Shown here piece by piece: positions 44,554-53,652 of a stretch of 64,000 nucleotides of DNA. The DNA is from Bacteriovoracaceae bacterium UBA4096. Its GTDB lineage: Bacteria; Bdellovibrionota; Bacteriovoracia; Bacteriovoracales; Bacteriovoracaceae. The number at the start of each line of letters is the position of its first letter. The stretch's first letter is position 1. The position numbers were made by a program, and so were the translations under genes. The stretch lies in NCBI GenBank assembly GCA_002381945.1, contig DFXY01000043.1, forward strand, positions 27,627 to 91,626. The letters are read 5' to 3'. Below the pieces are notes generated by a model. That model did not search any database. It saw nothing but the letters and a program-made list of their open reading frames with translations, and was not told the DNA's origin.

Positions 44554-45093
44554 ATGACACGACCAAATAGACGTGAGCTATTGATTAAGAAGATGGAGGA
44601 CCTTGAGGCCCAGGAAATGGGTTGCCGAGGATGTAAAGGAACCTGTTGTACCTTTGAGGCCAACTCCATGATGCTGACTCCACTGGAAGCGCTGGAACTC
44701 ATCACTTATCTGAAAGAAAATCACCTATTGGTTGATGAATTAAAAAACAAGTTTCAGAAAAATGTTTCCGATTATCGGCTTGAACCTAAATACCTTAATG
44801 GACGCCGTTCTTATTTACGCAAGACCTATACTTGTCCCTTTTTTGGATTTATTGAACTGGGCTGTCCACTCCCAAGAGAAATTAAGCCTTATGGTTGTCT
44901 GGCATTTGACTCTCATCATCCGACTCTTAAGGCCGGAGAACACTGCTTTTCAGAAAAAGAAGTTTTGATTGAAAGGGAAAAACTTCATCCGGAAGAAGTG
45001 GAGATGAATCATCAAATCCGAGAAGAATTTAAGCTCGATTGGGAAAAGTCACCTATCCCCTTAGCTCTTCTTGCTCTCTGGGATAAAATTTAA
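44554..45093 (+). CDS. YkgJ-family cysteine-cluster protein
   Basis: A 179-residue protein of the YkgJ zinc/iron-chelating family. The defining cluster CRGCKGTCC gives Cys24, Cys27, Cys31 and Cys32, followed by further Cys in CPFFGF, GCPLPREI and YGCLAF, enough to hold one or two metal ions. The LTPLEALELITYL helix after the first cluster is typical of the family. The function of YkgJ proteins is not established; some occur with flagellar or secretion genes. I chose the ATG at 44554; earlier in-frame ATG/TTG codons lie within the promoter. The end overlaps the convergent gene by 4 nt. Confidence 0.85.
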   Translation: MTRPNRRELLIKKMEDLEAQEMGCRGCKGTCCTFEANSMMLTPLEALELITYLKENHLLVDELKNKFQKNVSDYRLEPKYLNGRRSYLRKTYTCPFFGFIELGCPLPREIKPYGCLAFDSHHPTLKAGEHCFSEKEVLIEREKLHPEEVEMNHQIREEFKLDWEKSPIPLALLALWDKI

Positions 45094-45629
45094 GGAATCT
45101 TGGTCGCAAGCGCTTTGATTTCTTCTGAAACCTTGGCATCAGAAATGGGCAGAAATATTTTCCATTCAACTATTTGCGAAGTGGTTCTTTTCCAGCAAAG
45201 TGCTCTTACAGCGGGCAAGAGTTCATCATTTTCAGCACAGCTCTTAAAGAATTTGAGCGTCTCTTCTCTTCGCTTCGGATTAACCTGAGCGGCTTCATGC
45301 AAGCGACCTATCAAAATGCCACCTTCTTTTACCATCATGGGGGTATGGTGAACTTCTTCATCGGTCAGATCTTTTAAATCTGAAACCTTCGGTAGCGCCT
45401 TCATTTTTCCAGAAAGTTCTTCTTCCAGTTTATTCGTTTTAACGCCTTCCTCTGGAGTAATTTCAGGTTCAGTTTCAACTTTTGTTAGAATTTCTTTATT
45501 CTGATTGACCTTAACTGTTTGAACATCTTCTTCAACTTTAGTCTCAGTAGCTGATCTATCGTTTATAAAAATCATCACCCCGATAATCAGGGTGATGATA
45601 ATGAGTAGTAATAGCTTTTGGTTCTTCAT
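45090..45629 (-). CDS. Hypothetical protein with N-terminal membrane anchor
   Basis: A 179-residue protein: one membrane helix (LLLLIIITLIIGVMIFI, residues 5-21), a long Glu/Thr/Val-rich linker, and a C-terminal helical domain of about 90 residues (residues 90-179) with two Cys (KSCAEND, RALCWKR) that may be bonded in the periplasm. No family is recognised. Its ATG overlaps the stop of the upstream metallopeptidase-like gene (TAATG), so the two are translationally coupled and may act together. Confidence 0.7.
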   Translation of the reverse strand: MKNQKLLLLIIITLIIGVMIFINDRSATETKVEEDVQTVKVNQNKEILTKVETEPEITPEEGVKTNKLEEELSGKMKALPKVSDLKDLTDEEVHHTPMMVKEGGILIGRLHEAAQVNPKRREETLKFFKSCAENDELLPAVRALCWKRTTSQIVEWKIFLPISDAKVSEEIKALATKIP

Positions 45630-46735
45630 TATTTCTCTAGAGATTTATTCATTAGTTTAATTGATTTCTTCAAGGCCAATTCACTATATTTACCTTCAGG
45701 CGTTGGATCTAGCGGAAGATTTACCGGTTTGACATCTTTCAGGGCCTCAAGTTCTACACTGAGAAGATCTAATTTTGTTTTTAGCTTTTTAATTTCAGCT
45801 TCAAATATTTCTCTGATTTCAGGAACAGTTGACCCAATCATCATGCCTTCATAGGTCTCTATCAATTCGCCGTAAGTTTTGATTTCTGACTCAAGTACAG
45901 CTCTTTTTGAACTTAAGTTGAAATCAACTACGCGGCTAAAACCATCTGCCACACCGGCCGAGAGGGCGGCCAGTTCTGGGACACTACAAGAGGTACAATT
46001 TTGCAGAAGATTTCTTTCTGCCACTGCTCCCAATGAATAAGAGCCATTGCTTGAAGTTTCACAAGCAGCGTGACCTTCATAAGCATGACCTGATGGACAA
46101 ATGTCATGAGTGAATCCAGTATGAGCGCTATTACCATCACTATGACGGGCCTCATGGAAAAGTGTTCCCAATCTTGAAACTGAGTTCGCAGGAGCATTCA
46201 GATCTTTATTCAAACGGAATCTTTCCAGAAAGAGACCTTTACCTACTTGCAGAATTCCTACACGTGATGATTTAGCGTAAACTTTGTCACCATCAAGCTT
46301 AAGACCAAATAAAAGATCTTCCTTTTTCCCAACCAGATATAAGGCCGTCCCAATATTAGACATGATCGTGGTAACTTCTTCTTTTCCAGAAACTTCTTTG
46401 AAAGCATCAGGTAGCGGTGTTTTAGGAAAGCTATGGAAAAGCCAGACAGCGATGTTTTCTTCATTTAGCTCAAAGCCTTCACCGATAACGTGCTTGACTC
46501 GATTCACCAGCCAGTTGTGCATATTAGCTCCATCAGCAACTGGCAGACCACTCATGGCCAGAAATTCAGGATCAGACTTGGTGACAGGATTTTGATAAAG
46601 ATAACTAATATCAATTTTTAGTGCATCTACCTGTTCCTGAGGAACGGATGAATGAAATGAGATTCCCCCAAAGTCCTGGGCCGCAAAAGCGCTAGACATG
46701 GTAAGGGCGAGAGTTAGAACTGCTAGGGTTTTCAT
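45629..46735 (-). CDS. Secreted HExxH metallopeptidase-like protein
   Basis: A 368-residue exported protein with signal peptide MKTLAVLTLALTMSSAFA. The motif HEARH (His194-Glu195-x-x-His198) in LGTLFHEARHSDG fits a zincin HExxH site; it is followed by a His/Cys-rich stretch (HTGFTHDICPSGHAYEGHAA) that could supply the third ligand and structural disulfides. C-terminal 100 residues form a coiled coil (ELIETYEGMMIG..IFEAEIKKLKTKLDLL). No named peptidase family is recognised. AGGAG lies 5 nt before the ATG at 46735. Coupled to a membrane-anchored gene downstream. A secreted protease would suit a predatory life, but activity is inferred from one motif. Confidence 0.7.
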   Translation of the reverse strand: MKTLAVLTLALTMSSAFAAQDFGGISFHSSVPQEQVDALKIDISYLYQNPVTKSDPEFLAMSGLPVADGANMHNWLVNRVKHVIGEGFELNEENIAVWLFHSFPKTPLPDAFKEVSGKEEVTTIMSNIGTALYLVGKKEDLLFGLKLDGDKVYAKSSRVGILQVGKGLFLERFRLNKDLNAPANSVSRLGTLFHEARHSDGNSAHTGFTHDICPSGHAYEGHAACETSSNGSYSLGAVAERNLLQNCTSCSVPELAALSAGVADGFSRVVDFNLSSKRAVLESEIKTYGELIETYEGMMIGSTVPEIREIFEAEIKKLKTKLDLLSVELEALKDVKPVNLPLDPTPEGKYSELALKKSIKLMNKSLEK

Positions 46736-46820
46736 ATAGTCTCCTGGATAGTGGAGAAGAAATAACACAGAACGTCATTTACTGACAGATTTAATGTTGA
46801 CCCATAAAAAGGTTACAGGG

Positions 46821-49220
46821 CTAGCGCCGCTGATCGACTACCAACCCAATTTTTCCAGTTCGGGGATTTCGAGGGATTTCCCCAGAGGCCACCGCTTTGA
46901 TCACCACATCCTTCTTAAACTCTTGAAATTTAAGGGTGTCTTTGAGGTCACGTGAACGCTGATAGATATCAATCAGCAGCATTTCCACATCGACCTCAGA
47001 ATGAGATTTTTCATAAGTAATCTGGAGCTTTTCCCGGACTAAATTGGCCTCACGGCCCTCGGTAATAGTTATTTGAAAGGTCAGAATACCTTTGTCATTC
47101 ATAACAGATTCAACATCGCTGGTAAGTAAACGGCAGGACCAGATTTGAATCACGTTATCGATTCTTCCTAGAAGCTTGAAGCGTTTATCTTCACTTCCGC
47201 ACTGACATTTTTCGATCCATTCAATCCTGTCGCCTGTGCGATAATTTTTTACACCCATGCTCTCACGGGCCAGACTGGTGACAATGGCCTCATCTTCCAG
47301 AATATTTAATTCAATTAAATCACTGAAGACATGATGTTCACCTGGGCCGCAAGAAGAGCACTGATAACCAATAACTCCGGCATCAACGGAAGCGTAACCA
47401 GCAGAAGCAAAAACTTTTGTTCCCCAAACATTTTCCAGATAACCCCGACGGATTTCAGAAAGCGCCTCTCCGGCATAAAAGACCATAGGAATTTCTAACT
47501 TTTCACCGCTAGACTCTATGTACTCCGCATTCATTACAAGCATTGAAGGAATACCCATGATTACCTGAGGTTTGAATTTCTTCAGATAAAGCAGGATATT
47601 GTCACTGGAGCAAATTCCTCCTATGGGTAACTGAATTGCGCCAATTTTTTCCAATGCCTTTTCAACACATAAAAAAGAAGACCAGAGATTTCCTGCCACA
47701 AACAGATTGGCGACGGTCATCCCGGGACGAACTCCATGACGGATGAAATTTTCGGCCAGCATATCACTCATATAATCAAATTCTTCATAACTAAAATGAA
47801 TGAACTTCGGCTCTCCAGTGGTTCCTCCTGAAGAGAAAATATATCCTCTGGGATGAGGAGTATTTTCAAAGTGCGACCTCAAAATGGTTGAATTACTGAC
47901 TGTCTGAATTTCTTCTCCATAATCCTGAGTTCTTCTTTCATCACCAATGAAATGAACTAATTCTCTTAAAACAAAACGCCCATCATGAGGTGCTCCTTCC
48001 ATGCCCCAGGTAATGGTACCCAAAGGAGCAAAACGTTTAAGTCCGGTCATAGCGAGAGTCTCAAGATAAGTTTCCCGTTCATTATCTCCAAGAAGATAAG
48101 AACAGGATTGGAGATAGTATGAAAATGGTTCTAAGACTGAGTAAAGTTCAGTCAGGTCTTTGTAGCGCTTAATAATAAGCGAACGATGAAGCGGAGAAGG
48201 TTTTAAGAGTTTATTATTCTCCAAATGAAGCAGAAACTCAGGACCAGAGCTCACTCTACCGCCATCCATTAATTCTGAATAATAACCCCGATACTTTTCT
48301 TTAAGAATCTCTGTCGCCTCATCTTCAGATATGGCCCCACGGATGGGAGCTTCTTGAAAAGCTTTTTCCAATTCCTGCAATAATTCACTCTCGATAATTC
48401 CTTCTTGCAAATAGAGATTTTGAGGAGAAGCACAGGCCGACTGATCCCAGGGAACAATATCTGAAACAATCTTTTGAGCGACTTTTTTTAAATTCTTATT
48501 GAAAAGGCCTTGCTGGGAAATCACTTGCAGAGAAATCTTTGGTCCAAAATCCAAAAACTTGATCCGAGAAGGTAAATCCTTTTTATAAGAAGAGATCATC
48601 TCTTCTCCACCCCAGGCGATGATGGTATGGACTTTGGATTTAATAAAATTTTCTGCCTGAAGATCTCCACCTTTCCAGTGAAGAATGGCAAATTTATCTG
48701 ATAACACTTTATCCTTATCAAAATCCTTTAATTTTTCAGCAAAAAATGTGGGAAAGAATTTATTCTGACTACTCACTTTGACCACTGAAAGATTCTTGGT
48801 TAAAAAACCCATGATAAGAGAATCAATGCAGCTTAAAAAAACATTGCCTGCCGTCACGTGGAGGATAATCCCCTGAGGAACTGCCCTGGTTTTGGCCACG
48901 GCATGGGGAAGTTTGGTGAATTGGTCTAAAACTTCCGGTCGGATAAATTCGGCCTTAACTCTTTTTTCCAGATTTTCTTTTTTAAGAAGTCCGGGCAAGA
49001 GAGAGAGAGTTTTACGGGTCTCATCTTCTGAGAATCCAGATTCCTTGATCAGTTCAGGAAGTGCCTCAAGAAAAGAGGTCTTTCCAAAAGCGTCTAATAA
49101 ATCAATGATGCTTTCAAGCTTGATGCGAGAAAACTCCTGACGCTTTAAGCTCAGGTCCTTCCATAGGTCCTGATCTTGCCAATTAAAATCGATCGATAAA
49201 TCTTTCCCGAACCAGTACAT
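46821..49220 (-). CDS. LuxC-type acyl-CoA reductase fused to a PaaK-like adenylate-forming domain
   Basis: A 799-residue fusion. Residues 1 to about 400 match LuxC fatty acyl-CoA/acyl-protein reductase: TAGNVFLSCIDSLIMG for nucleotide binding and the acyl-accepting Cys263 in WDQSACASPQNLYL. Residues from about 430 form an adenylate-forming domain of the phenylacetate-CoA ligase type, with P-loop SSGGTTGEPK near 460, a YASVDAGVIGYQC segment and NYRTGDRI; a Cys-rich insert (CSSCGPGEHH, CQCGSEDK) is present as in PaaK. By family knowledge LuxC reduces an activated acyl group with NADPH to an aldehyde. The ATG at 49220 overlaps the luxE-like stop (TAATG). No luxAB is near. The true substrate is unknown. 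Confidence 0.88.
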   Translation of the reverse strand: MYWFGKDLSIDFNWQDQDLWKDLSLKRQEFSRIKLESIIDLLDAFGKTSFLEALPELIKESGFSEDETRKTLSLLPGLLKKENLEKRVKAEFIRPEVLDQFTKLPHAVAKTRAVPQGIILHVTAGNVFLSCIDSLIMGFLTKNLSVVKVSSQNKFFPTFFAEKLKDFDKDKVLSDKFAILHWKGGDLQAENFIKSKVHTIIAWGGEEMISSYKKDLPSRIKFLDFGPKISLQVISQQGLFNKNLKKVAQKIVSDIVPWDQSACASPQNLYLQEGIIESELLQELEKAFQEAPIRGAISEDEATEILKEKYRGYYSELMDGGRVSSGPEFLLHLENNKLLKPSPLHRSLIIKRYKDLTELYSVLEPFSYYLQSCSYLLGDNERETYLETLAMTGLKRFAPLGTITWGMEGAPHDGRFVLRELVHFIGDERRTQDYGEEIQTVSNSTILRSHFENTPHPRGYIFSSGGTTGEPKFIHFSYEEFDYMSDMLAENFIRHGVRPGMTVANLFVAGNLWSSFLCVEKALEKIGAIQLPIGGICSSDNILLYLKKFKPQVIMGIPSMLVMNAEYIESSGEKLEIPMVFYAGEALSEIRRGYLENVWGTKVFASAGYASVDAGVIGYQCSSCGPGEHHVFSDLIELNILEDEAIVTSLARESMGVKNYRTGDRIEWIEKCQCGSEDKRFKLLGRIDNVIQIWSCRLLTSDVESVMNDKGILTFQITITEGREANLVREKLQITYEKSHSEVDVEMLLIDIYQRSRDLKDTLKFQEFKKDVVIKAVASGEIPRNPRTGKIGLVVDQRR

Positions 49221-50329
49221 TAGTTTTTCTCCAGTAGCTCAAGCGCCTTCAAAGCACAGCCCTTATGCTTGGAAACTCCCGCCCGGCCTTCCAGAATGAG
49301 GATGTCAGTACCAAGCCCACAATCACATTCACCTACTCTGCCATAATCGGTTGTGAGTAAACTCGGAGCGGGATAACTGAAATTATAAGAGCAAAGAAAA
49401 TGAAGTAAACCGCGCTCCCCTTTAGGTTTCAAAGATAAATCAAAAGGTGATCGGACATAAACCCGTGCAAAATTTGGAATATGTAGGTTTCCTTTTTCGC
49501 AGTCAACGTAAGGGATACCGTGTTCAACCATTCCAAAAAGATCTCTTTGATTCTTTTCAGGAATTCCCAAATGTTTAAAAATAAATTTTCTGAATTCTTT
49601 TTTGGGAATTTCTTTATCGGCCTTACCTTTCCAACCACCACCGGTTTGAAGCCAGGAATCATCACCCAGCTTTAACTCGATTTGATGTTTTTCAATCACC
49701 TCATAAAGAAGAGCAGGAAAACCCAGTATCCGGGTAGGAATTCCGGATGCCGCAAAACGTTTTAAGGTCTCAACCACTCCCTCTTCATTTAAAACAAAAT
49801 CATTCTGTTTGGGATCAAACTGAATGGCATAATAGACTTCCTTTTTTCCCGTAAAATTGGTCAAAAGCTCGTCGGTAAAGGCAGTCCCTAAATCATTGGC
49901 GACCGCAGGATCATAAGTAAAACACAGGTAGTTATATTCTTTGGAACTCGCCATCCCCAAGGATTGATGAATTGCCAGAGCGAGCTTCTTCACATTATCC
50001 AGGCTTTTTTGATCCAGAAACTGTCGGGACTTTTGACCACCAGTACCTGAGCTGGTTAAAGTCAGCACAAGATCTTCTCTGGGAACGGAGCAGAGCTCAT
50101 GTTCTTTAAACAAGTGAACCATGGTTCCCGGCACTGAAGAAAGATCCTCTTCAGTTAATAACTGATCAGGATGAAAGCCCAGCTTATTCCAAAGTTTTCT
50201 GGTGAACTCATGCTTTTGATAATGATGAAGAGCATTCTCTTTGAAACTCCTCAGGAACAATTCTCTGGCCTCCAAAGATTTGTCGAAAGGGTCTGAGTTT
50301 AATAAATCCTGAGTGAAGTTGGTTTTCAT
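49220..50329 (-). CDS. LuxE-like acyl-protein synthetase
   Basis: A 369-residue protein of the LuxE family, which activates a fatty acid with ATP and holds it on a C-terminal Cys before passing it to LuxC. Visible: adenylation motif TLTSSGTGGQKSRQF, GGGWKGKADKEIPKKEF, FGMVEHGIPYVDCE, and a Cys close to the end (HKGCALKAL, Cys358) that lines up with the acyl-carrying Cys near the end of Vibrio LuxE. It overlaps the GNAT gene upstream by ATGA and the LuxC fusion downstream by 1 nt, so all three are made together. A LuxE plus a second, fused ligase domain in one operon is unusual. Confidence 0.9.
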   Translation of the reverse strand: MKTNFTQDLLNSDPFDKSLEARELFLRSFKENALHHYQKHEFTRKLWNKLGFHPDQLLTEEDLSSVPGTMVHLFKEHELCSVPREDLVLTLTSSGTGGQKSRQFLDQKSLDNVKKLALAIHQSLGMASSKEYNYLCFTYDPAVANDLGTAFTDELLTNFTGKKEVYYAIQFDPKQNDFVLNEEGVVETLKRFAASGIPTRILGFPALLYEVIEKHQIELKLGDDSWLQTGGGWKGKADKEIPKKEFRKFIFKHLGIPEKNQRDLFGMVEHGIPYVDCEKGNLHIPNFARVYVRSPFDLSLKPKGERGLLHFLCSYNFSYPAPSLLTTDYGRVGECDCGLGTDILILEGRAGVSKHKGCALKALELLEKN

Positions 50330-51495
50330 ATTTTAAGTAATTTAGGATTTAAAGACATGCGCTTCCAGGCCTTAAAGTATTCTTCCAGATATACCTGATT
50401 CATGCCTTTGAGTTTCACATTCTGAAAATCAAAGATCTCAAAGGAGCGGCTAAAAACTGCAAAGTCATAACGTTTATCTCCAATCTGTTGAAAAGAAGGA
50501 AAAAAGCCGCAAGGAATGAATTTAGCCCGGAGTATGCTCTCCAGTATCTTTGGACGATCAGACCGTACTATGACCTCTATATACCGTGCTCCCGCGTCTC
50601 TTAATAATTTATTAGTACTTAAGAAGAGTTCTGTAAAATCCTGGTTGGGAGGCATCTTACCACCTACGATGACACAATAGCCGTCGACCGCTGAGAGATG
50701 ACAAAAAAGTTCAATCGACTGATCAGGTGAGATAATCATCAAATTAGGTTGATGAAAGGGAAAGAATTCAAACTCCAGTTTCTTCTCGGCCTTCAAATGA
50801 TTGTAGCGATAAGTGACAAACTTAGGTGATTTGACCACCTCAAGTTCTCCCGGTGGCAGCAGTACTTTAGAAGGCTTTTCTGGAACTATCGACTCCAAAG
50901 AATCCAAACCGACTTCGTTTTGAACAACATTATATAGAGAGGCCAGCTCATGATGAATTTTATAGTTCGTATGTCTTTTGGCCAGGGCCGAAGGATATAC
51001 AATCGCCGTAAGGCAATGAGTTTCGTAATCGTTAGTTCGGTGAGCATTGGGGAAAATGCCCAATTTTTTAAAACCTAATTTTTCCGTTAGTGTTTGAGCT
51101 GCTTCATTAACTGTTCTGGTGGTGGAATAAATAACGTCCACACCTATCGTTTTCTCTCTTAGAAAATTAATCCCAAAAGAAAGAAGCTCTTCCATCACAC
51201 CATGACCCCGGCACTCGTTTCTCACGACTGCACCAAAGGCCTTTGCTATTAAGTTCTCTTTATCGTAGGCCGCAAGAACCGAGGCCACGACCTCTTTCTT
51301 TTCATTTTTAGTGATAAACCAGAAGCCCGCTTCCGATTTAATGAACTCCCGAATAAGGTAAAAATCCTTCATCAAAGGATCGGGATAGGTTCCCTGATAC
51401 ACATCAAAATAAAGCTGAGAAATCTGGAAAACATCTTCCTCAGTGGCCAATTGTACTTTCATAGGCTTGAGACTACCATTCTGCGGATTAAGCAC
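50326..51495 (-). CDS. GNAT acyltransferase of the LuxE/LuxC operon
   Basis: A 389-residue protein. The N-terminal half (to about 175) is a GNAT domain: AFGAVVRNECRGHGVMEELL carries the acyl-CoA loop R-x-x-G-x-G-like (RGHGV), followed by AAQTLTEKLGFKKLG. The C-terminal half repeats a degenerate GNAT-like fold (LLRDAGARYIEVIV, ILRAKFIPCGFFPSFQ), so it may be a double-GNAT protein. The start is GTG at 51495 with AGGGG 7 nt upstream; an ATG at 51462 is the alternative. First gene of the operon. In this setting it could transfer the activated acyl group made by the downstream enzymes, but that is inference. Confidence 0.85.
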   Translation of the reverse strand: MLNPQNGSLKPMKVQLATEEDVFQISQLYFDVYQGTYPDPLMKDFYLIREFIKSEAGFWFITKNEKKEVVASVLAAYDKENLIAKAFGAVVRNECRGHGVMEELLSFGINFLREKTIGVDVIYSTTRTVNEAAQTLTEKLGFKKLGIFPNAHRTNDYETHCLTAIVYPSALAKRHTNYKIHHELASLYNVVQNEVGLDSLESIVPEKPSKVLLPPGELEVVKSPKFVTYRYNHLKAEKKLEFEFFPFHQPNLMIISPDQSIELFCHLSAVDGYCVIVGGKMPPNQDFTELFLSTNKLLRDAGARYIEVIVRSDRPKILESILRAKFIPCGFFPSFQQIGDKRYDFAVFSRSFEIFDFQNVKLKGMNQVYLEEYFKAWKRMSLNPKLLKI

Positions 51496-51566
51496 AAGCG
51501 TACCCCTACCTTTTTACAAGGTGTTTGACGGTGAAAAGCTTGAAAGTGTAATCTCACTGACCTGAT

Positions 51567-52397
51567 ATGAAGAACAACCAGACTCCCACAGGCCTATATT
51601 ACCAGTTTCCTTTTATAGACCGGAAAGACCGGGCCGAACTCTTGGCGTGGCTTGAGACCTTGCATCCCTTGTGGGAGATGCGCTTTTCCGAGAATAATCC
51701 ACCACCTCAAGGTGATGAACAGCGTCCGCTCTTAAGACCCGTCTATTGGCTTGGTAACTGGCAATTTGCCTGTCTGGATTATTACCACCCGCCTAAAGGG
51801 ATTCTTCATCGGTGCCTTAAAGGTGAGCCCTATCCCCCGTTATTACAGAAACTAGTCGACCGGATAGAATTCACCGCTAAAAGACGTTTTCCCAAAAGTT
51901 TTTTTCCCGAGAAATGGAAGCTCAACACATGTCTTATTAATTTCTACGGGAATAAATTCGAAGAAGGCAAATGGGTTGATCGTGCTCGTGTAGGAGAGCA
52001 TAAAGATTTTGAACCAGGACCGGTGGGCTCGCTCTCTTTAGGCGATCGTGCCTTCTTCCAGTTTGTGAATGGCAAATCGACTTTAAAAGAAGAAAACATT
52101 GTTTACTCTCAATGGTTAGAAGATTCATCTCTCCAGATTTTTGGTGGAGATAAGTGGAAGACCAAAACCTTCCATCGGGTTCAAAGAGTAGAAGATAAAA
52201 GAAAAGAAAAACTCGGGCCTGTGATCGAGGGCTTTCAAACCCGCAGGATCAATTTCACTTTCCGGTATGTCCCGGAAGAACATATCTATCCGCTGGAACA
52301 ACTGCCGGCCCCTCAAAAGAATGATATCGCCCAGTACCTGCAAAACCTGGCGATCCATTCTCCCTACTATCGGAAACTCCTAAGTCATTTAAATTAG
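51567..52397 (+). CDS. AlkB-family 2-oxoglutarate/Fe(II) dioxygenase
   Basis: A 276-residue dioxygenase of the AlkB family, which removes alkyl groups from DNA or RNA bases by oxidation. The iron ligands are His145-x-Asp147 (GEHKDFEPG) and His203 (FHRVQR), and the AlkB hallmark R-x-N-x-T-x-R is exact at R227-I-N-F-T-F-R233. The first strand motif LINFYGNKFEEGKWVDRA is also typical. It is longer than E. coli AlkB, with an extra N-terminal domain and a 40-residue C-terminal tail. No clear Shine-Dalgarno; a TTGACG-N18-TAATCT promoter at 51525-51554 would give a leader of only about 5 nt. Divergent from the GNAT-luxE-luxC operon. Confidence 0.9.
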   Translation: MKNNQTPTGLYYQFPFIDRKDRAELLAWLETLHPLWEMRFSENNPPPQGDEQRPLLRPVYWLGNWQFACLDYYHPPKGILHRCLKGEPYPPLLQKLVDRIEFTAKRRFPKSFFPEKWKLNTCLINFYGNKFEEGKWVDRARVGEHKDFEPGPVGSLSLGDRAFFQFVNGKSTLKEENIVYSQWLEDSSLQIFGGDKWKTKTFHRVQRVEDKRKEKLGPVIEGFQTRRINFTFRYVPEEHIYPLEQLPAPQKNDIAQYLQNLAIHSPYYRKLLSHLN

Positions 52398-52488
52398 ACC
52401 AGCTCGAGTTTTTTACTCAAGTTATTCCAATTCCTGACGAAAAGACTCCAACGCCAAAAACAAGCTAGCTAGGAGAGGGTCTTACCTC

Positions 52489-53652
52489 ATGTCGAGAAAA
52501 TTAATATTTCTCGTGGGAATGTTTTGTGTCCTAACTACCAGTTGGGCCGGAACTGACCACGATCTGATTAAAAACCTGGACTCTCGAATCCATTCTCTTC
52601 CGGAAGGGAGAGGCTCGCTTATCAAAAGTTTCACTAATCACTCGCAAAGCTATATTTACGATCAAGCCCTGGCCATCATAGCCTTCACCAAAAACAATGA
52701 TAAGAATAAGGCCCGAAAGCTTCTCACTGGACTTAAGTCCTTACAACGAGATGATGGCTCCCTCTATTTTTCTTACTATCTGAACGGAAAATCACCCTAT
52801 CCCGAAGAAGGTGATAAAAGATTTGCAGGGGCCATTGCCTGGGTTGCTCTATCGGCCGTTCACTATCAACATAAGTTTAAGAGTAAAGAATTTCTAAACT
52901 TCAATTTCCGTATTCTTAGTTATCTCGAGTCGCAAATGCATCCCCTCAAAGTCAATGGAGTTCAAACACGGGCCATTAGCTTTTCGCCAGTTGATGTGCC
53001 CTCCACTCCCTGGAAAGAAAATGATGTGGCGGCATTGGAACATAATCTTGATGCCTATGCGGCCTTCCAGCAGTTTGCTGAAATTAATAATCATAAAAAA
53101 TGGATAGGAGAAATTCAGCAACTAAAAAAATTCATTCTGGCGATGTGGGATGAAAAGCAAGCTCATTTCTGGTCAGGGGCCAGTTTCAAAACCGGCCAGA
53201 TAAATAAAAGTGAACTCTATCTGGATAATCAGAGCTGGAGCCTATTGGCACTGGATCATAAAACATTGCAAAAGATTAAACCCGATGAAGCCTTGAATTT
53301 AAATTGTGATGCCTTCTATGTTAAGCACGAAGGAGTAAATGGCTTTATGGACTCTAAACCTGTTCGCCGTCCGGCTTCATCAAAATTTGTCTGGTCAGAG
53401 GGAACTCTGGGTCAGGTCCTGGCCATGAGTAAAATAACTAAAATAAGTAAGAAAGCTCTTCACTGCCAGGGGAAAAACTCGGTGGATTATCTTAAGAGTA
53501 TTAAAAAAATGAAAAAATCAGATGGTGGAATTGCTTATTCAACCACCACTCCAAATCCCGACTTCACAAATGCCTCTTCAGTAGCGGGTACGGCCTGGCT
53601 ATATTTTGCGGCCAATGATTTTAATCCGTTTCATATAGAAGGATTAAACTAA
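52489..53652 (+). CDS. Secreted alpha/alpha-barrel protein, possible glycoside hydrolase
   Basis: A 387-residue exported protein: signal peptide to SWAG (about residue 21), then repeated helix pairs with QRDDGSLYFSYY, AGAIAWVALSAV, ALEHNLDAYAAFQQFAE, NQSWSLLAL and WSEGTLGQVLAM. This is the repeat style of six-hairpin (alpha/alpha) toroids used by several glycoside hydrolases and polysaccharide lyases; the acidic residues in EHNLDAY and WSEGT are likely active-site candidates. No exact family is assigned. AGGAGAGGG lies 9-15 nt before the ATG. The end overlaps the convergent ABC-F gene by 4 nt. A periplasmic or secreted sugar-polymer role is inferred from fold only. Confidence 0.75.
   Translation: MSRKLIFLVGMFCVLTTSWAGTDHDLIKNLDSRIHSLPEGRGSLIKSFTNHSQSYIYDQALAIIAFTKNNDKNKARKLLTGLKSLQRDDGSLYFSYYLNGKSPYPEEGDKRFAGAIAWVALSAVHYQHKFKSKEFLNFNFRILSYLESQMHPLKVNGVQTRAISFSPVDVPSTPWKENDVAALEHNLDAYAAFQQFAEINNHKKWIGEIQQLKKFILAMWDEKQAHFWSGASFKTGQINKSELYLDNQSWSLLALDHKTLQKIKPDEALNLNCDAFYVKHEGVNGFMDSKPVRRPASSKFVWSEGTLGQVLAMSKITKISKKALHCQGKNSVDYLKSIKKMKKSDGGIAYSTTTPNPDFTNASSVAGTAWLYFAANDFNPFHIEGLN

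Noticed and set aside
46821..51495. Bioluminescence (lux) operon
   Set aside because: LuxC- and LuxE-like genes are present but luxA, luxB and luxD are absent from the surroundings, and the LuxC gene carries an extra ligase domain.
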